From: an uncultured SAR86 cluster bacterium
Lineage (GTDB): Bacteria > Pseudomonadota > Gammaproteobacteria > Magnimaribacterales > Magnimaribacteraceae
NCBI GenBank assembly: GCA_902532015.1
Contig: CACAGI010000002.1
Span: forward strand, 78,846-142,845
DNA: 64,000 nt
Reading direction: 5' to 3'
Shown here: positions 25,713 through 34,559 of the stretch, one piece after another
Layout of the letters: every line of letters begins with the position of its first letter
How positions within the stretch are numbered: the first letter of the stretch is position 1
Made by a program: the position numbers and the translations under genes
The notes under the pieces: generated by a model
What the model saw: only the letters and a program-made list of their open reading frames with translations
Told to the model about the DNA's origin: nothing
The model's database searches: none

Positions 25713-27721
25713 GAGTATACCTTTGCTTCTTGATAAAGAAAATTCTGCATATCCCATGCACCTGTAGGACATCTTTCTGCGCAAAGTCCGCAATGAAGGC
25801 AGACATCTTCATCTTTAACCATAACTCTAGAAGTTTGCTCTAATTTTTTCGAGACTAAGATTTCCTGATTGACATTTATTGCAGGTATTCTGAGGCTGTT
25901 TCGTAGGTTTTCTTCTGAGTCATTTACCACAAAATTTATACAATCGGTGGGGCATATATCTACACAAGCATCACACTCAATGCACAAATCCTCAGCAAAT
26001 ACAGTCTGCACATCACAATTTAGACATCTTTGCGCCTCTTCTAGCGCCATTTGCTCATCAAAACCTAGTTCAACTTCCATCTTGAGATCTTTTAAAGATT
26101 CTTTCTGATCAGCATGTGGTACTAAAAATCTTCTTGCTTGTGAAATATCATTATCGTAAGACCATTCATGAACTCCCATTTTTTGGCTTACTAGAGTAGT
26201 AGACGGTTCCGGTCTTTCATATAAGTCTTCATTTTTGCAAAATTTATCTATTGAAATAGCTGCTTGATGTCCATGAGCTGCTGCCCAAATAATATTTTCT
26301 GGCCCCCATGCGGCATCTCCTCCAAAGAAGATTTTAGGATTCGTAGACTGGAATGTTACCTTATCAACTATAGGCATATCCCATTCTCCAAATTCTATAC
26401 CGCAATCTCTTTCAATCCATTCAAACGCATTATCCTGACCAATAGCAACTAACACATCATCACATTCAAAAATAACAGGATCTTCTCCAGTTGGAACTAA
26501 TGACCTTTTTCCATTTTCATCAAACACTGCTTCAACTTTTTCAAATTCCATTCCAACTAACTTCTGATCCCTGATAATAAATTTTTTTGGAACATGATTA
26601 TCATGTATAGGTATTCCTTCTCCCATTGCATCTTCAATTTCCCATTCAGAAGCCTTCATTTGATCAAAGGGGCTTCTGACAGTAACTTTAACTTCTTCAG
26701 CGCCTAGTCTTATAGATGTTCGACAGCAATCCATGGCAGTATTACCTCCACCAAGTACTATAACTTTCTTTCCAATAGACTTCGTATGTTCGAATGCAAT
26801 ACTTGTAAGCCAATCTATGCCAATGTGAATATTATTTTTAGCTTCTTCTCTTCCTTCAATCCTTATATCTCTACCTTTAGGAGCGCCTGTTCCAACAAAA
26901 ATAGCATCAAAGTCCTCTTCTAAGAGCTCCTTCATGCTAGTAATTTCTGAGTTAAATATTGTTTTGATTCCTAAATTTAATACTTGGTTTACTTCTTCAT
27001 CTAAAACTTCTTCAGGCAATCTAAAAGAGGGAATATTTGTTCTCATGAGACCACCGGCTTTTCCATCTCTTTCGAATAGCGTGCATTCGTAACCCATCAT
27101 TGCTAAATCTCTAGCTACAGTTAAAGATGCAGGCCCACCTCCAATAAGTGCAACTTTTTTTCCATTACTTGCCTCAATATTTGGTATTAGATTCGCTATA
27201 TCATCTTTGTAGTCATAGGTAACTCTTTTTAATCTACATATAGCTACTGCCTTCTCATGTGTTCTTGTTCTTCTGCAAGCAGGTTCGCATGGACGGTCGC
27301 ATGTTCTACCTAAAATCCCTGGAAATACGTTTGATTCCCAATTCAGCATATAAGCTTCGTTATAGTTTCCTTGAGCAATCTGTCTTATATATTCAGGTAC
27401 AGGCGTGTGAGCAGGGCAAGCATGTTGGCAATCTACTACTTTGTGATAGTACTGTGGATTGGATGTATCTGTAGGGGGAACAAATTCTTTAACCTTAGGA
27501 ATAATTTGCTGATTCTCTTCTAAGCCCTTTGCCCTATTTATTTTATTCCTAAGTTGATCTACTACTTCCCACCTCAGTTCTTGAGCTATTTTTAAATCAT
27601 GGGTTTGAAGTGATTTTCTAAGGTCATAACCTAATTCATCTCTAAGGCCTTTAGGTACAGCTAACTTAACCCACCAAGTATTGTACCTTTTAAAAAGGTA
27701 CCTAGTGTCCATATTGCTCAT
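25709..27721 (-). CDS. GltD-like flavo-iron-sulfur oxidoreductase with integrase-type N-terminal domain
   Basis: 670 residues. Residues 1-66 (RYLFKRYNTWWVKLAVPKGL, then SLQTHDLKIAQELRW) look like the N-terminal domain found on tyrosine recombinases (DUF6538). A GltD-like part follows: N-terminal cluster cysteines 98, 102, 141, 145 and 149, FAD site GGGPAS at 194-199 and an NAD(P) site GGGNTAMDC near 325. The C-terminus adds two ferredoxin clusters (CIECDACVDICP, CLHCGLCAERCP). No ATG, GTG or TTG occurs between the two modules, so the fusion is translated as one chain. It probably moves electrons between NAD(P)H and the downstream oxidoreductase subunits. Confidence 0.85.
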   Translation of the reverse strand: MSNMDTRYLFKRYNTWWVKLAVPKGLRDELGYDLRKSLQTHDLKIAQELRWEVVDQLRNKINRAKGLEENQQIIPKVKEFVPPTDTSNPQYYHKVVDCQHACPAHTPVPEYIRQIAQGNYNEAYMLNWESNVFPGILGRTCDRPCEPACRRTRTHEKAVAICRLKRVTYDYKDDIANLIPNIEASNGKKVALIGGGPASLTVARDLAMMGYECTLFERDGKAGGLMRTNIPSFRLPEEVLDEEVNQVLNLGIKTIFNSEITSMKELLEEDFDAIFVGTGAPKGRDIRIEGREEAKNNIHIGIDWLTSIAFEHTKSIGKKVIVLGGGNTAMDCCRTSIRLGAEEVKVTVRSPFDQMKASEWEIEDAMGEGIPIHDNHVPKKFIIRDQKLVGMEFEKVEAVFDENGKRSLVPTGEDPVIFECDDVLVAIGQDNAFEWIERDCGIEFGEWDMPIVDKVTFQSTNPKIFFGGDAAWGPENIIWAAAHGHQAAISIDKFCKNEDLYERPEPSTTLVSQKMGVHEWSYDNDISQARRFLVPHADQKESLKDLKMEVELGFDEQMALEEAQRCLNCDVQTVFAEDLCIECDACVDICPTDCINFVVNDSEENLRNSLRIPAINVNQEILVSKKLEQTSRVMVKDEDVCLHCGLCAERCPTGAWDMQNFLYQEAKVYS

Positions 27722-27833
27722 AGCTTAAAGGTTATTTTCATAATTTTGGCATAGATATGGTACATAAAAATTACTTATTTACTAGTATTTTCATCAAAAA
27801 TTATAAAAACTTTAAAATTTATGAATTTATGAG

Positions 27834-27847
27834 AGGTACATGTACCT
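27834..27847. promoter_or_regulatory. 14-bp palindrome between divergent operons
   Basis: AGGTACATGTACCT is a perfect 14-bp inverted repeat about 113 bases upstream of the flavoprotein start and just upstream of the iscR promoter. A half-match (GGTACAT) occurs near 27760. It may be an operator for an unidentified dimeric regulator of the minus-strand operon. No factor is identified. Confidence 0.4.
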
Positions 27848-27871
27848 GTTATAACCCTTTCTGGTTTTAAT

Positions 27872-27903
27872 ATTGTTGACAAATTTTGTCAGGAATCTAT
27901 AAT
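27872..27903 (+). promoter_or_regulatory. iscR promoter with IscR-type operator
   Basis: TTGACA (27876-27881) and TATAAT (27898-27903) are separated by 16 bases. The 25-base stretch 27872-27896 contains GAC-N7-GTC with flanking GTT and AGGAAT, closely resembling the type 1 IscR sites in the E. coli iscR promoter. It overlaps the -35, so [2Fe-2S]-IscR would repress its own operon. Predicted transcription starts near 27910, downstream of the ATG at 27905, which supports iscR starting at 27935. Confidence 0.8.
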
Positions 27904-27934
27904 AATGTTCTGCGCACAATTTATTATAAAAATA

Positions 27935-28384
27935 ATGAATTTAACTACTAGAGGGAAATATGCGGTTACGGCCGCTTTAGATTTAGCATTGAATGAGAAG
28001 AAAACTTCTTTTTCTAAGCTTTCTGATGTTGCAGAAAGGCAATCAATACCTGCACCTTACCTTGAACAAATTTTTAATTACCTTAGAAGAGCTGACATAT
28101 TAATTGCATCTAGAGGTCCTAAGGGCGGGTTTAAGTTGTCAAGGTCTAGCGAAGATATAATGATCGGAGAAATTATTAATGCCGTAGAAAAAAGAATGGA
28201 TGCTACTCAATGCCTTGGAGAAGGGACATGCAGAGCAGGTTCAAAATGTATGGCACATAACTTATGGTCAGAATTAAACGACAATATAAATAACTTTTTA
28301 ATGAATAAATCTCTAAAAGAAGTTTTAAATTCTAGATTGAATGATTCAGAAGGAAATAAAATTTCTTTAATAGCAACAGGATAA
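27935..28384 (+). CDS. iscR: Fe-S cluster-sensing regulator IscR
   Basis: 149 residues from ATG 27935. Rrf2-family winged helix ([45 protein letters not shown]), followed by the cluster-binding segment [16 protein letters not shown], with three cysteines six apart and a histidine three after the last, as in E. coli IscR. It represses the isc operon when Fe-S supply is adequate. iscS starts one base after its stop. Confidence 0.95.
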   Translation: MNLTTRGKYAVTAALDLALNEKKTSFSKLSDVAERQSIPAPYLEQIFNYLRRADILIASRGPKGGFKLSRSSEDIMIGEIINAVEKRMDATQCLGEGTCRAGSKCMAHNLWSELNDNINNFLMNKSLKEVLNSRLNDSEGNKISLIATG

Positions 28385-28385
28385 A

Positions 28386-29600
28386 ATGCAACTACCAATA
28401 TATTTAGATTATGCTTCAACAACTCCAGTAGATCCAAGAGTTGTAAAAGAAATGCAAGATTGTTTATCTATGGATGGAAACTTTGGTAATCCAGCCTCTA
28501 GATCACATGCTTTTGGTTGGAAAGCTGAAGAAGCTACTGAGCAGGCCAGACAACATGTTGCTGATTTAGTTAATTGTGATCCTAGAGAAATTGTTTGGAC
28601 TTCTGGAGCAACAGAATCAGATAACCTTGCAATAAAAGGCTCTGCTAGATTCAATAAGTCTAAGGGGAACCATATAATCACTTCCAAAATTGAACACAAA
28701 GCCGTATTAGATAGCTGCAGGCAGCTTGAAACAGAAGGTTTTGAAGTAACCTACCTTGATCCAACTGACAAAGGGATAATTACTCCGGAGATGGTGTCAG
28801 ATGCAATAACAGATGAAACGATTTTGGTTTCATTAATGCACTTAAATAATGAAATTGGAGTTATTAACGATATTGAATCTATTGGAAAAATAACTAGAGA
28901 GAAATCAATCATATTTCATGTGGATGCTGCACAAAGCACTGGAAAGCTCCCTATAGATTTAGCATCCCTTAATGTAGATTTAATGTCTTTTTCTGCACAT
29001 AAGACTTATGGCCCTAAGGGAATAGGTGCCTTGTACGCAAGCCGAAAACCAAGAGTAAGATTAAAAGCACAGATACATGGTGGTGGACATGAAAGAGGCA
29101 TGAGGTCTGGTACTTTAGCTACACATCAGATTGTAGGAATGGGTGAGGCCTTTAGAATAGCTAAAAGTGATATGGATTCTGATATTAAAAAAATCCACGC
29201 TCTAAGAGTTAAGCTCTGGGATGGCTTGAAGGATATGGAAGAAGTATATCTAAATGGAGATGAAAAACTTAGAGCAGCAGGGTTTTTAAATGTAAGTTTT
29301 AATTATGTAGAAGGTGAATCTTTAATTATGGCATTAAAAGATATCGCCGTCTCTTCAGGCTCTGCTTGTACATCTGCAAGTTTAGAGCCTTCTTATGTGC
29401 TTAGAGCTTTAGGTTTAAAAGATGAACTGGCTCATAGCTCTATAAGGTTTGGTATAGGTCGTTTCACAACCGAAGAAGAGGTAGAATATACAATTGACTT
29501 AGTTAAGGATTCAGTTGAAAAACTAAGAAAACTCTCTCCTTTATGGGATATGTATAAGGATGGAGTGGATCTAGATTCTGTGGAGTGGATGGCAACGTAG
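28386..29600 (+). CDS. iscS: cysteine desulfurase IscS
   Basis: 404 residues, same as E. coli IscS. PLP-binding Lys206 lies in [12 protein letters not shown] and the persulfide-carrying Cys328 in [21 protein letters not shown], at identical numbering to E. coli. It supplies sulfur for IscU and for tRNA thiolation; tusA in this window is a likely acceptor. Confidence 0.97.
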   Translation: MQLPIYLDYASTTPVDPRVVKEMQDCLSMDGNFGNPASRSHAFGWKAEEATEQARQHVADLVNCDPREIVWTSGATESDNLAIKGSARFNKSKGNHIITSKIEHKAVLDSCRQLETEGFEVTYLDPTDKGIITPEMVSDAITDETILVSLMHLNNEIGVINDIESIGKITREKSIIFHVDAAQSTGKLPIDLASLNVDLMSFSAHKTYGPKGIGALYASRKPRVRLKAQIHGGGHERGMRSGTLATHQIVGMGEAFRIAKSDMDSDIKKIHALRVKLWDGLKDMEEVYLNGDEKLRAAGFLNVSFNYVEGESLIMALKDIAVSSGSACTSASLEPSYVLRALGLKDELAHSSIRFGIGRFTTEEEVEYTIDLVKDSVEKLRKLSPLWDMYKDGVDLDSVEWMAT

Positions 29601-29618
29601 CTTATTTGAGAGGGAAAT

Positions 29619-30023
29619 ATGGCATATAGTAAAAAAGTAATAGATAAATTTGAAAGTACATTAAATGAACCAGAAAAGAATAGTGTTGGTAGGTGGAATC
29701 CTTCAGATACTGACATTGGTACAGGAATGGTTGGAGCTCCTGCATGCGGAGATGTAATGAGATTGCAGATTAAGTGTAAACCTAAAAATAACAGTCATGT
29801 TATCAGTGATGTTAAGTTTAAGACCTATGGCTGTGGCTCTGCAATTGCATCTTCGAGTGAACTGGTTGATATGCTTGTAGGAAAGACTCTGGAAGAGGCA
29901 AGAGAAATCAAAAATAAAGATATTGCTAATGCGTTAGATTTGCCTCCTATCAAGATCCATTGCTCAGTTTTAGCTGAAGATAGTATTCATAAAGCAATAG
30001 AGGATTACGAATCAAAGTTATAA
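29619..30023 (+). CDS. iscU: Fe-S scaffold IscU
   Basis: 134 residues, six longer than E. coli owing to an insertion at about residues 13-26. Cluster ligands Cys43 (APACGD), Cys72 (YGCGS) and Cys115 (IHCSVLAED) and the exchange-promoting Asp45 are intact. The LPPIKIHC segment contains the LPPVK-like HscA recognition motif, although hscBA are not encoded in this operon. GAGGG precedes the start. Confidence 0.96.
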   Translation: MAYSKKVIDKFESTLNEPEKNSVGRWNPSDTDIGTGMVGAPACGDVMRLQIKCKPKNNSHVISDVKFKTYGCGSAIASSSELVDMLVGKTLEEAREIKNKDIANALDLPPIKIHCSVLAEDSIHKAIEDYESKL

Positions 30024-30027
30024 AGAA

Positions 30028-30390
30028 ATGAGTAGTTCTTCACCAGAATCTTTTGATCCGAATAGCTTTTCGTTAACTGATTCGGCTGTCAATCACTTTT
30101 CAAATAGTCTCGCAAATAAAAATTTTTTAGGAGTAAGATTTTCTGTACTTGAGGCTTCCGGTTGTTCTGGCTACACCTACGAATTAGATTATGTAAATGA
30201 GGAAGGCCCAGAAGATATTATTTTTCAATTTGAAAATGTTTCAGTCTACATAGACAAAAATTCATTCAATTTCCTAAAAGGAACTAAGATAGATTTTTCA
30301 ATTGATGGAGCAAATGAAGGTTTAAAATTTCTAAACCCTAATGTGAAGGCGGTTTGTGGCTGCGGTGAGAGTTTCGAAGTAGACATATAA
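30028..30390 (+). CDS. iscA: IscA-type Fe-S carrier
   Basis: 120 residues with the A-type signature: Cys46 in EASGCSGYTYEL and Cys110/Cys112 in CGCGESF. The first 14 residues are a Ser-rich extension. It delivers clusters to target proteins. The gene follows iscU by 4 bases, and fdx comes next rather than hscB. Confidence 0.93.
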   Translation: MSSSSPESFDPNSFSLTDSAVNHFSNSLANKNFLGVRFSVLEASGCSGYTYELDYVNEEGPEDIIFQFENVSVYIDKNSFNFLKGTKIDFSIDGANEGLKFLNPNVKAVCGCGESFEVDI

Positions 30391-30401
30391 CCCTATCCTA
30401 A

Positions 30402-30740
30402 ATGACTGTAATCAAAGTTAAGCCTCATAAGGAGCTTTGTCCAGATGGAGCAGTGCTTGAAGCTGATCCTGGACAAACTTTAGCAGAAGTATTGTTAGAC
30501 AATGATGTAAAGATAGAACATGCATGTGAATTATCTTGCGCTTGTACAACATGCCACGTAATAGTTCGAAAGGGATTTGAGTCTTTAGATTACGCTAGTG
30601 ATGAAGAAGAAGATATGCTTGATAAAGCATGGGGATTAGAGTCTGAATCCAGACTAAGTTGTCAAGTTTTGGTAGACGAAGAAGAACTGGAGATAGAATT
30701 ACCCAAATATACAATCAATATGGTTTCGGAGGATCACTAA
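30402..30740 (+). CDS. fdx: [2Fe-2S] ferredoxin of the ISC system
   Basis: 112 residues. Cluster ligands Cys42, Cys48, Cys51 (HACELSCACTTCH) and Cys87 match E. coli Fdx in number and spacing. It donates electrons during cluster assembly on IscU. iscX starts one base after its stop. Confidence 0.95.
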   Translation: MTVIKVKPHKELCPDGAVLEADPGQTLAEVLLDNDVKIEHACELSCACTTCHVIVRKGFESLDYASDEEEDMLDKAWGLESESRLSCQVLVDEEELEIELPKYTINMVSEDH

Positions 30741-30741
30741 T

Positions 30742-30936
30742 ATGCTTTGGACTGATATCAATGAAATAGCAATTGAGTTATATGAAAAACATCCTGATAT
30801 AGACCCTCGGTATATTTTATTTACTGATCTACATAAATTTGTTTTAAGTCTTGAAGATTTCGATGATGATCCGGGTAATAGTAATGAAAAAATCTTAGAG
30901 GCAATTCAAATGAGCTGGATAGAAGAGATAGATTAA
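30742..30936 (+). CDS. iscX: IscX
   Basis: 64 residues, typical IscX: MLWTDINEIAIELYEKHPDI, DLHKFVLSLEDF and an acidic surface. It binds IscS and tunes its activity with iron. It is the last gene of the isc operon, as in E. coli. Confidence 0.94.
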   Translation: MLWTDINEIAIELYEKHPDIDPRYILFTDLHKFVLSLEDFDDDPGNSNEKILEAIQMSWIEEID

Positions 30937-30962
30937 CTAATAATTACTTTTATCCGTATAAT
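30933..30962 (+). promoter_or_regulatory. possible ndk promoter
   Basis: TATAAT at 30957-30962, with a poor -35 (TTAACT, 30933-30938) at 18-base spacing. It lies in the 54-base gap between iscX and ndk. AAGGA follows just before the ndk ATG. Confidence 0.35.
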
Positions 30963-30990
30963 GCCCACTTTTTAATATTGAAGGACAACT

Positions 30991-31398
30991 ATGGCTTTAG
31001 AAAAGACACTTTCCATCATTAAACCGGATGCAATTGCGAAAGGCTATGCTGAAGAAATTTGTAAAAGGCTTGAAAATGCAGGACTAAGAATTGTTTCGAA
31101 GAAATCACTACATTTATCAGAGGCAGAGGCGAAAGGTTTTTATATCGAACACAAAGGTAAGCCTTTTTTTCCAGATTTAATAACTTTTATGACTTCAGGA
31201 CCCATTCAGGTACAAATACTTGAGGGTGAAAATGCAATTTCTAAATACAGAGAGGTGATGGGCAACACAAACCCTAAGGAAGCCAATCCAGGAACCTTAA
31301 GGGCTGACTTTGCAGATTCAATAGACGCTAACGCTGTTCATGGTTCGGACTCTGAAACATCGGCTGAAAGAGAAATAAATTATTTCTTTATTGATTAA
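30991..31398 (+). CDS. ndk: nucleoside diphosphate kinase
   Basis: 135 residues. The phosphorylated His117 is in [17 protein letters not shown] and the [14 protein letters not shown] loop are canonical. It equilibrates NTP pools. In Pseudomonas rlmN, pilF and rodZ lie between ndk and ispG; none is present here. Confidence 0.97.
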   Translation: MALEKTLSIIKPDAIAKGYAEEICKRLENAGLRIVSKKSLHLSEAEAKGFYIEHKGKPFFPDLITFMTSGPIQVQILEGENAISKYREVMGNTNPKEANPGTLRADFADSIDANAVHGSDSETSAEREINYFFID

Positions 31399-31469
31399 TT
31401 CCAGATTTAAGCCATTACTTTCGGCTTGTTAACATTAAAGAGTTAAATTTAATGCTAAAATATTTGATT

Positions 31470-31503
31470 AAGAGTCTTATCTAGGCTGATAAATACTCTT
31501 TTT
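31470..31503 (+). terminator. Rho-independent terminator after ndk
   Basis: AAGAGT (31470-31475) pairs with ACTCTT (31495-31500), and inside it TTATC pairs with GATAA around a TAGGCT loop; a T-rich tract follows. It lies 72 bases past ndk and 22 bases before ispG, so it could also attenuate ispG. Confidence 0.6.
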
Positions 31504-31524
31504 CTATTATCATTAAGAATTACA

Positions 31525-32637
31525 GTGAATTTCCAAAATCAAATAAATAGAAGAAAATCTCGTCAGATTATGGTTGGTGATATTGCTGTAGGAGGTGATG
31601 CTCCGATCTCGGTACAAAGTATGACCAATACTTTAACTACGGATGTAAAAGCAACTTTAGAACAAATTAATCAATTGAAAGATAGCGGAGCCGATATAGT
31701 TAGAGTTTCAGTCCCTGATAAAGATTCTGCTGATGCCTTTAAAAAAATAAAAAAAAGTTCAGGGGTACCTCTTGTAGCTGATATACATTTTGATTACATG
31801 ATGGCTTTAGAGGCCATTAAGGGTAAAGCTGACTGCATAAGAATCAATCCTGGAAATATCGGTAAAGAAGAAAAAATTAAAGAAGTAATTTCAGCAGCAA
31901 AAGATAACAATGTACCAATAAGAGTCGGGATCAATGCTGGCTCTTTAGAAAGAAAACTACAACTGAAATATGGAGAACCAACACCAGATGCACTTGTAGA
32001 GTCAGCTCTAAATCATATTAATATTCTAAAAAAGTTAAATTTTGAGGATTTCAAATTAAGTATCAAAGCTTCTGATGTTTACATGACGATAGAGAGTTAT
32101 AGAAAAATATCTAAACTTATTGATCAGCCTCTACATCTGGGAATAACAGAAGCCGGTGGTTATAGGTCAGGAACTGTGAAGTCTGCGGTAGGTCTTGGCG
32201 CGCTTTTATTAGAAGGTTTGGGCGATACAATAAGAATCTCTCTTGCTTCAGACCCGGTAGATGAAGTAAAAGTTGGTTGGGATATATTAAAAAGCTTAAA
32301 AATAAGATCCAGAGGTATTAATTTTATAGCATGCCCAAGCTGCTCAAGAATGAATTTTGATGTTATTGGCACTATGAACCAATTAGAATCTAGACTAGAA
32401 GATGTAAAAGAAGATCTGGATGTGGCTGTGATAGGTTGTTATGTGAACGGTCCTGGAGAATCCAAACATACGTCTATAGGCGTTACCGGAGGTTCACCTA
32501 AGAATTTAATTTATATTGATGGAAAGCCTGATCATAAAGTAAATAGCGATAAACTTGCAGATCACTTGGAAGGTCTAATAAGGGATAAGATAGAAAAGAT
32601 AAAGGACCAAGAAAATAATCTAATTTTGAAAAGTTAA
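31525..32637 (+). CDS. ispG: 4-hydroxy-3-methylbut-2-enyl-diphosphate synthase
   Basis: 370 residues from GTG 31525. A TIM-barrel N-terminus ([14 protein letters not shown]) is followed by the [4Fe-4S] domain, with cysteines in FIACPSCSR and [11 protein letters not shown]. It makes HMBPP in the non-mevalonate pathway, using electrons from ferredoxin or flavodoxin. hisS starts 3 bases later. Confidence 0.95.
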   Translation: MNFQNQINRRKSRQIMVGDIAVGGDAPISVQSMTNTLTTDVKATLEQINQLKDSGADIVRVSVPDKDSADAFKKIKKSSGVPLVADIHFDYMMALEAIKGKADCIRINPGNIGKEEKIKEVISAAKDNNVPIRVGINAGSLERKLQLKYGEPTPDALVESALNHINILKKLNFEDFKLSIKASDVYMTIESYRKISKLIDQPLHLGITEAGGYRSGTVKSAVGLGALLLEGLGDTIRISLASDPVDEVKVGWDILKSLKIRSRGINFIACPSCSRMNFDVIGTMNQLESRLEDVKEDLDVAVIGCYVNGPGESKHTSIGVTGGSPKNLIYIDGKPDHKVNSDKLADHLEGLIRDKIEKIKDQENNLILKS

Positions 32638-32640
32638 GTC

Positions 32641-33918
32641 ATGTCTAAGATTGCCACATTAAGAGGAATGAATGATCTTACCCCGGAAGAGGTGAGGGTT
32701 TGGAATATTGCTGAAGAAATTATTAAGAGAGTTTTTACTTCGTATGGTTATGAAGAGATCAGATTTCCAATTGTTGAAAAGACAGAACTATTTACTAGAT
32801 CTAATGAGTCTGCAGACATAGTTACTAAAGAAATGTATACATTTGAAGACAAAGGTGGTGATAGCATATCTTTGCGTCCAGAAGGAACTGCTGGTTGTGT
32901 AAGAGCTGCAATAGACAATGACCTTATTAGAATTGACTCACCGAGATTATGGTACCAAGGTCCAATGTTTAGATATGAGAGGCCTCAAAAAGGTAGATCC
33001 AGGCAATTTTATCAATCAAGTGCAGAAGTATTTGGTATTAGATCACCAGAGATAGATGCAGAATTGATAATTCTCTGTTCAAGAATATGGAAAGAGTTAG
33101 GCATCGAAAAAAACCTTAGCCTTGAGATAAATAACCTAGGGGATGAAAAGACAAGAAAGTCCTATGCAAAATCTTTACAAGATTACTTTAAGAACTACGA
33201 AGAAGAATTAGATCCAGATTTAAGAAAAAAAATAAATGAAAACCCTCTGAGAGTGTTGGACTCTAAATCTGACTCTATAAAAAACCTATTAAACGATGCT
33301 CCTAAGATCTCTGATTTTATTTCTGAAAATTCTCAATCAGATTTTAATGATTTAATTTTTTTGCTTAAAGAAGCCGGAATTAAATTCTCTATAAATCAAA
33401 AGCTGGTAAGGGGATTAGATTACTACAATCAAACTGTCTATGAATGGAAAACCAATCAACTTGGTGCCCAAGATACTGTGTGTGGAGGGGGTAGATATGA
33501 CAATTTAGTTGAAGAATTAGGAGGAAAACCTTGCTCTGCCACTGGATTTTCAATTGGGATGGAAAGGTTAATACTACTAATGAAAGAAACGGCAGAATTG
33601 AATCTTGATAATAAAAGCGTAAATTTATTTTTTGTTTGTTTAACTAAAGAGAGTGTCCAAAAAGCTATAATGTATTCAGAATCTCTTAGAGAAAAGGTTT
33701 CTAATCTTGGAATAAAGATTAATATGGGCCTTGAAGGAGCAGGATCCCAGTTTAAAAAGGCTGATAAATCTGGTGCTTCTTTAGCTCTCATATTAGGTGA
33801 CGATGAATTAAAGAGTGATACTATCTCGATAAAAGATCTTAGATCTAACTCTGATCAAGAAGCTATTTCTTATGATGATTTAGTGAAAAGAATTAAGAAA
33901 ATTTATAAGAAGGGTTAA
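32641..33918 (+). CDS. hisS: histidyl-tRNA synthetase
   Basis: 425 residues. Class II features: RGMNDLTPEE N-terminus, motif 2 FRYERPQKGRSRQFYQ, histidine-specific loops VRGLDYYNQTVYEW and GGGRYDNL, motif 3 TGFSIGMERL, then the anticodon-binding domain. The ispG-hisS-yfgM-bamB-der order is as in other gammaproteobacteria. Confidence 0.97.
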   Translation: MSKIATLRGMNDLTPEEVRVWNIAEEIIKRVFTSYGYEEIRFPIVEKTELFTRSNESADIVTKEMYTFEDKGGDSISLRPEGTAGCVRAAIDNDLIRIDSPRLWYQGPMFRYERPQKGRSRQFYQSSAEVFGIRSPEIDAELIILCSRIWKELGIEKNLSLEINNLGDEKTRKSYAKSLQDYFKNYEEELDPDLRKKINENPLRVLDSKSDSIKNLLNDAPKISDFISENSQSDFNDLIFLLKEAGIKFSINQKLVRGLDYYNQTVYEWKTNQLGAQDTVCGGGRYDNLVEELGGKPCSATGFSIGMERLILLMKETAELNLDNKSVNLFFVCLTKESVQKAIMYSESLREKVSNLGIKINMGLEGAGSQFKKADKSGASLALILGDDELKSDTISIKDLRSNSDQEAISYDDLVKRIKKIYKKG

Positions 33919-33920
33919 AC

Positions 33921-34559
33921 ATGGCAAACTTTTTTTCAGCTTCGCAAGAAGAGCAACAAGAGTTACTTTTATCTATTTGGCATAGATTTAAATATTTAAT
34001 TATTGCCTTTTTTATTCTTCTCACAGTTTCTATAGTTGCAAGAGACTATATAACTGATTCTAGAGATGCGAGAGATTTTAAGCTGGCAGTTTTATTTCAA
34101 AAATACCTAGAGTCAGATGAAAATATGAACGGGCCCGGTAAAGAGTTACTAGATACTTATCCAGAAACACTATATTCAGATTTTGTTAGATTGAGTGAAG
34201 CTAAAAGGGAATTCTCTAGAGGTGAAGATGATAAGGCCATAGATTTATTACAAATAATTATCAATAAACATTCCAATGCGTCTCAAGAATTCAACCCGTT
34301 AGTTGCAGCTGCACAAACAAGAATTTGTAGGATATATATTTCCCAAAAAGAATATCAAAAAGCATTAGATACCCTTTCCAAATCACAAGTCTTAACAGCC
34401 TCTTTATTGGAATTAAAAGGAGATTCAGAAAGTGCATTGGGTAAATTTGAGCTGGCAAGAGTTAGCTATTTGAGAGCGCTACAAAACTCGCCTAGTCAAA
34501 CCAGTAGAGCACTAATAAATATGAAAATCTCAGATTTAGAAGGAGAGACAATTGATTAA
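33921..34559 (+). CDS. yfgM: YfgM, SecYEG-associated TPR protein
   Basis: 212 residues: a short cytoplasmic N-terminus, one membrane helix (YLIIAFFILLTVSIV), and a periplasmic TPR-like region. YfgM links the SecYEG translocon to periplasmic chaperones. Identified mainly by topology and by its place between hisS and bamB. Its stop overlaps the bamB start by 8 bases. Confidence 0.88.
   Translation: MANFFSASQEEQQELLLSIWHRFKYLIIAFFILLTVSIVARDYITDSRDARDFKLAVLFQKYLESDENMNGPGKELLDTYPETLYSDFVRLSEAKREFSRGEDDKAIDLLQIIINKHSNASQEFNPLVAAAQTRICRIYISQKEYQKALDTLSKSQVLTASLLELKGDSESALGKFELARVSYLRALQNSPSQTSRALINMKISDLEGETID

Noticed and set aside
25713..25793. Longer start for the alpha subunit gene
   Set aside because: It falls inside the coding sequence of the flavoprotein; the GTGA overlap gives a family-like N-terminus.
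27905..27934. Upstream ATG for iscR
   Set aside because: It lies before the predicted transcription start and adds residues not found in IscR proteins.
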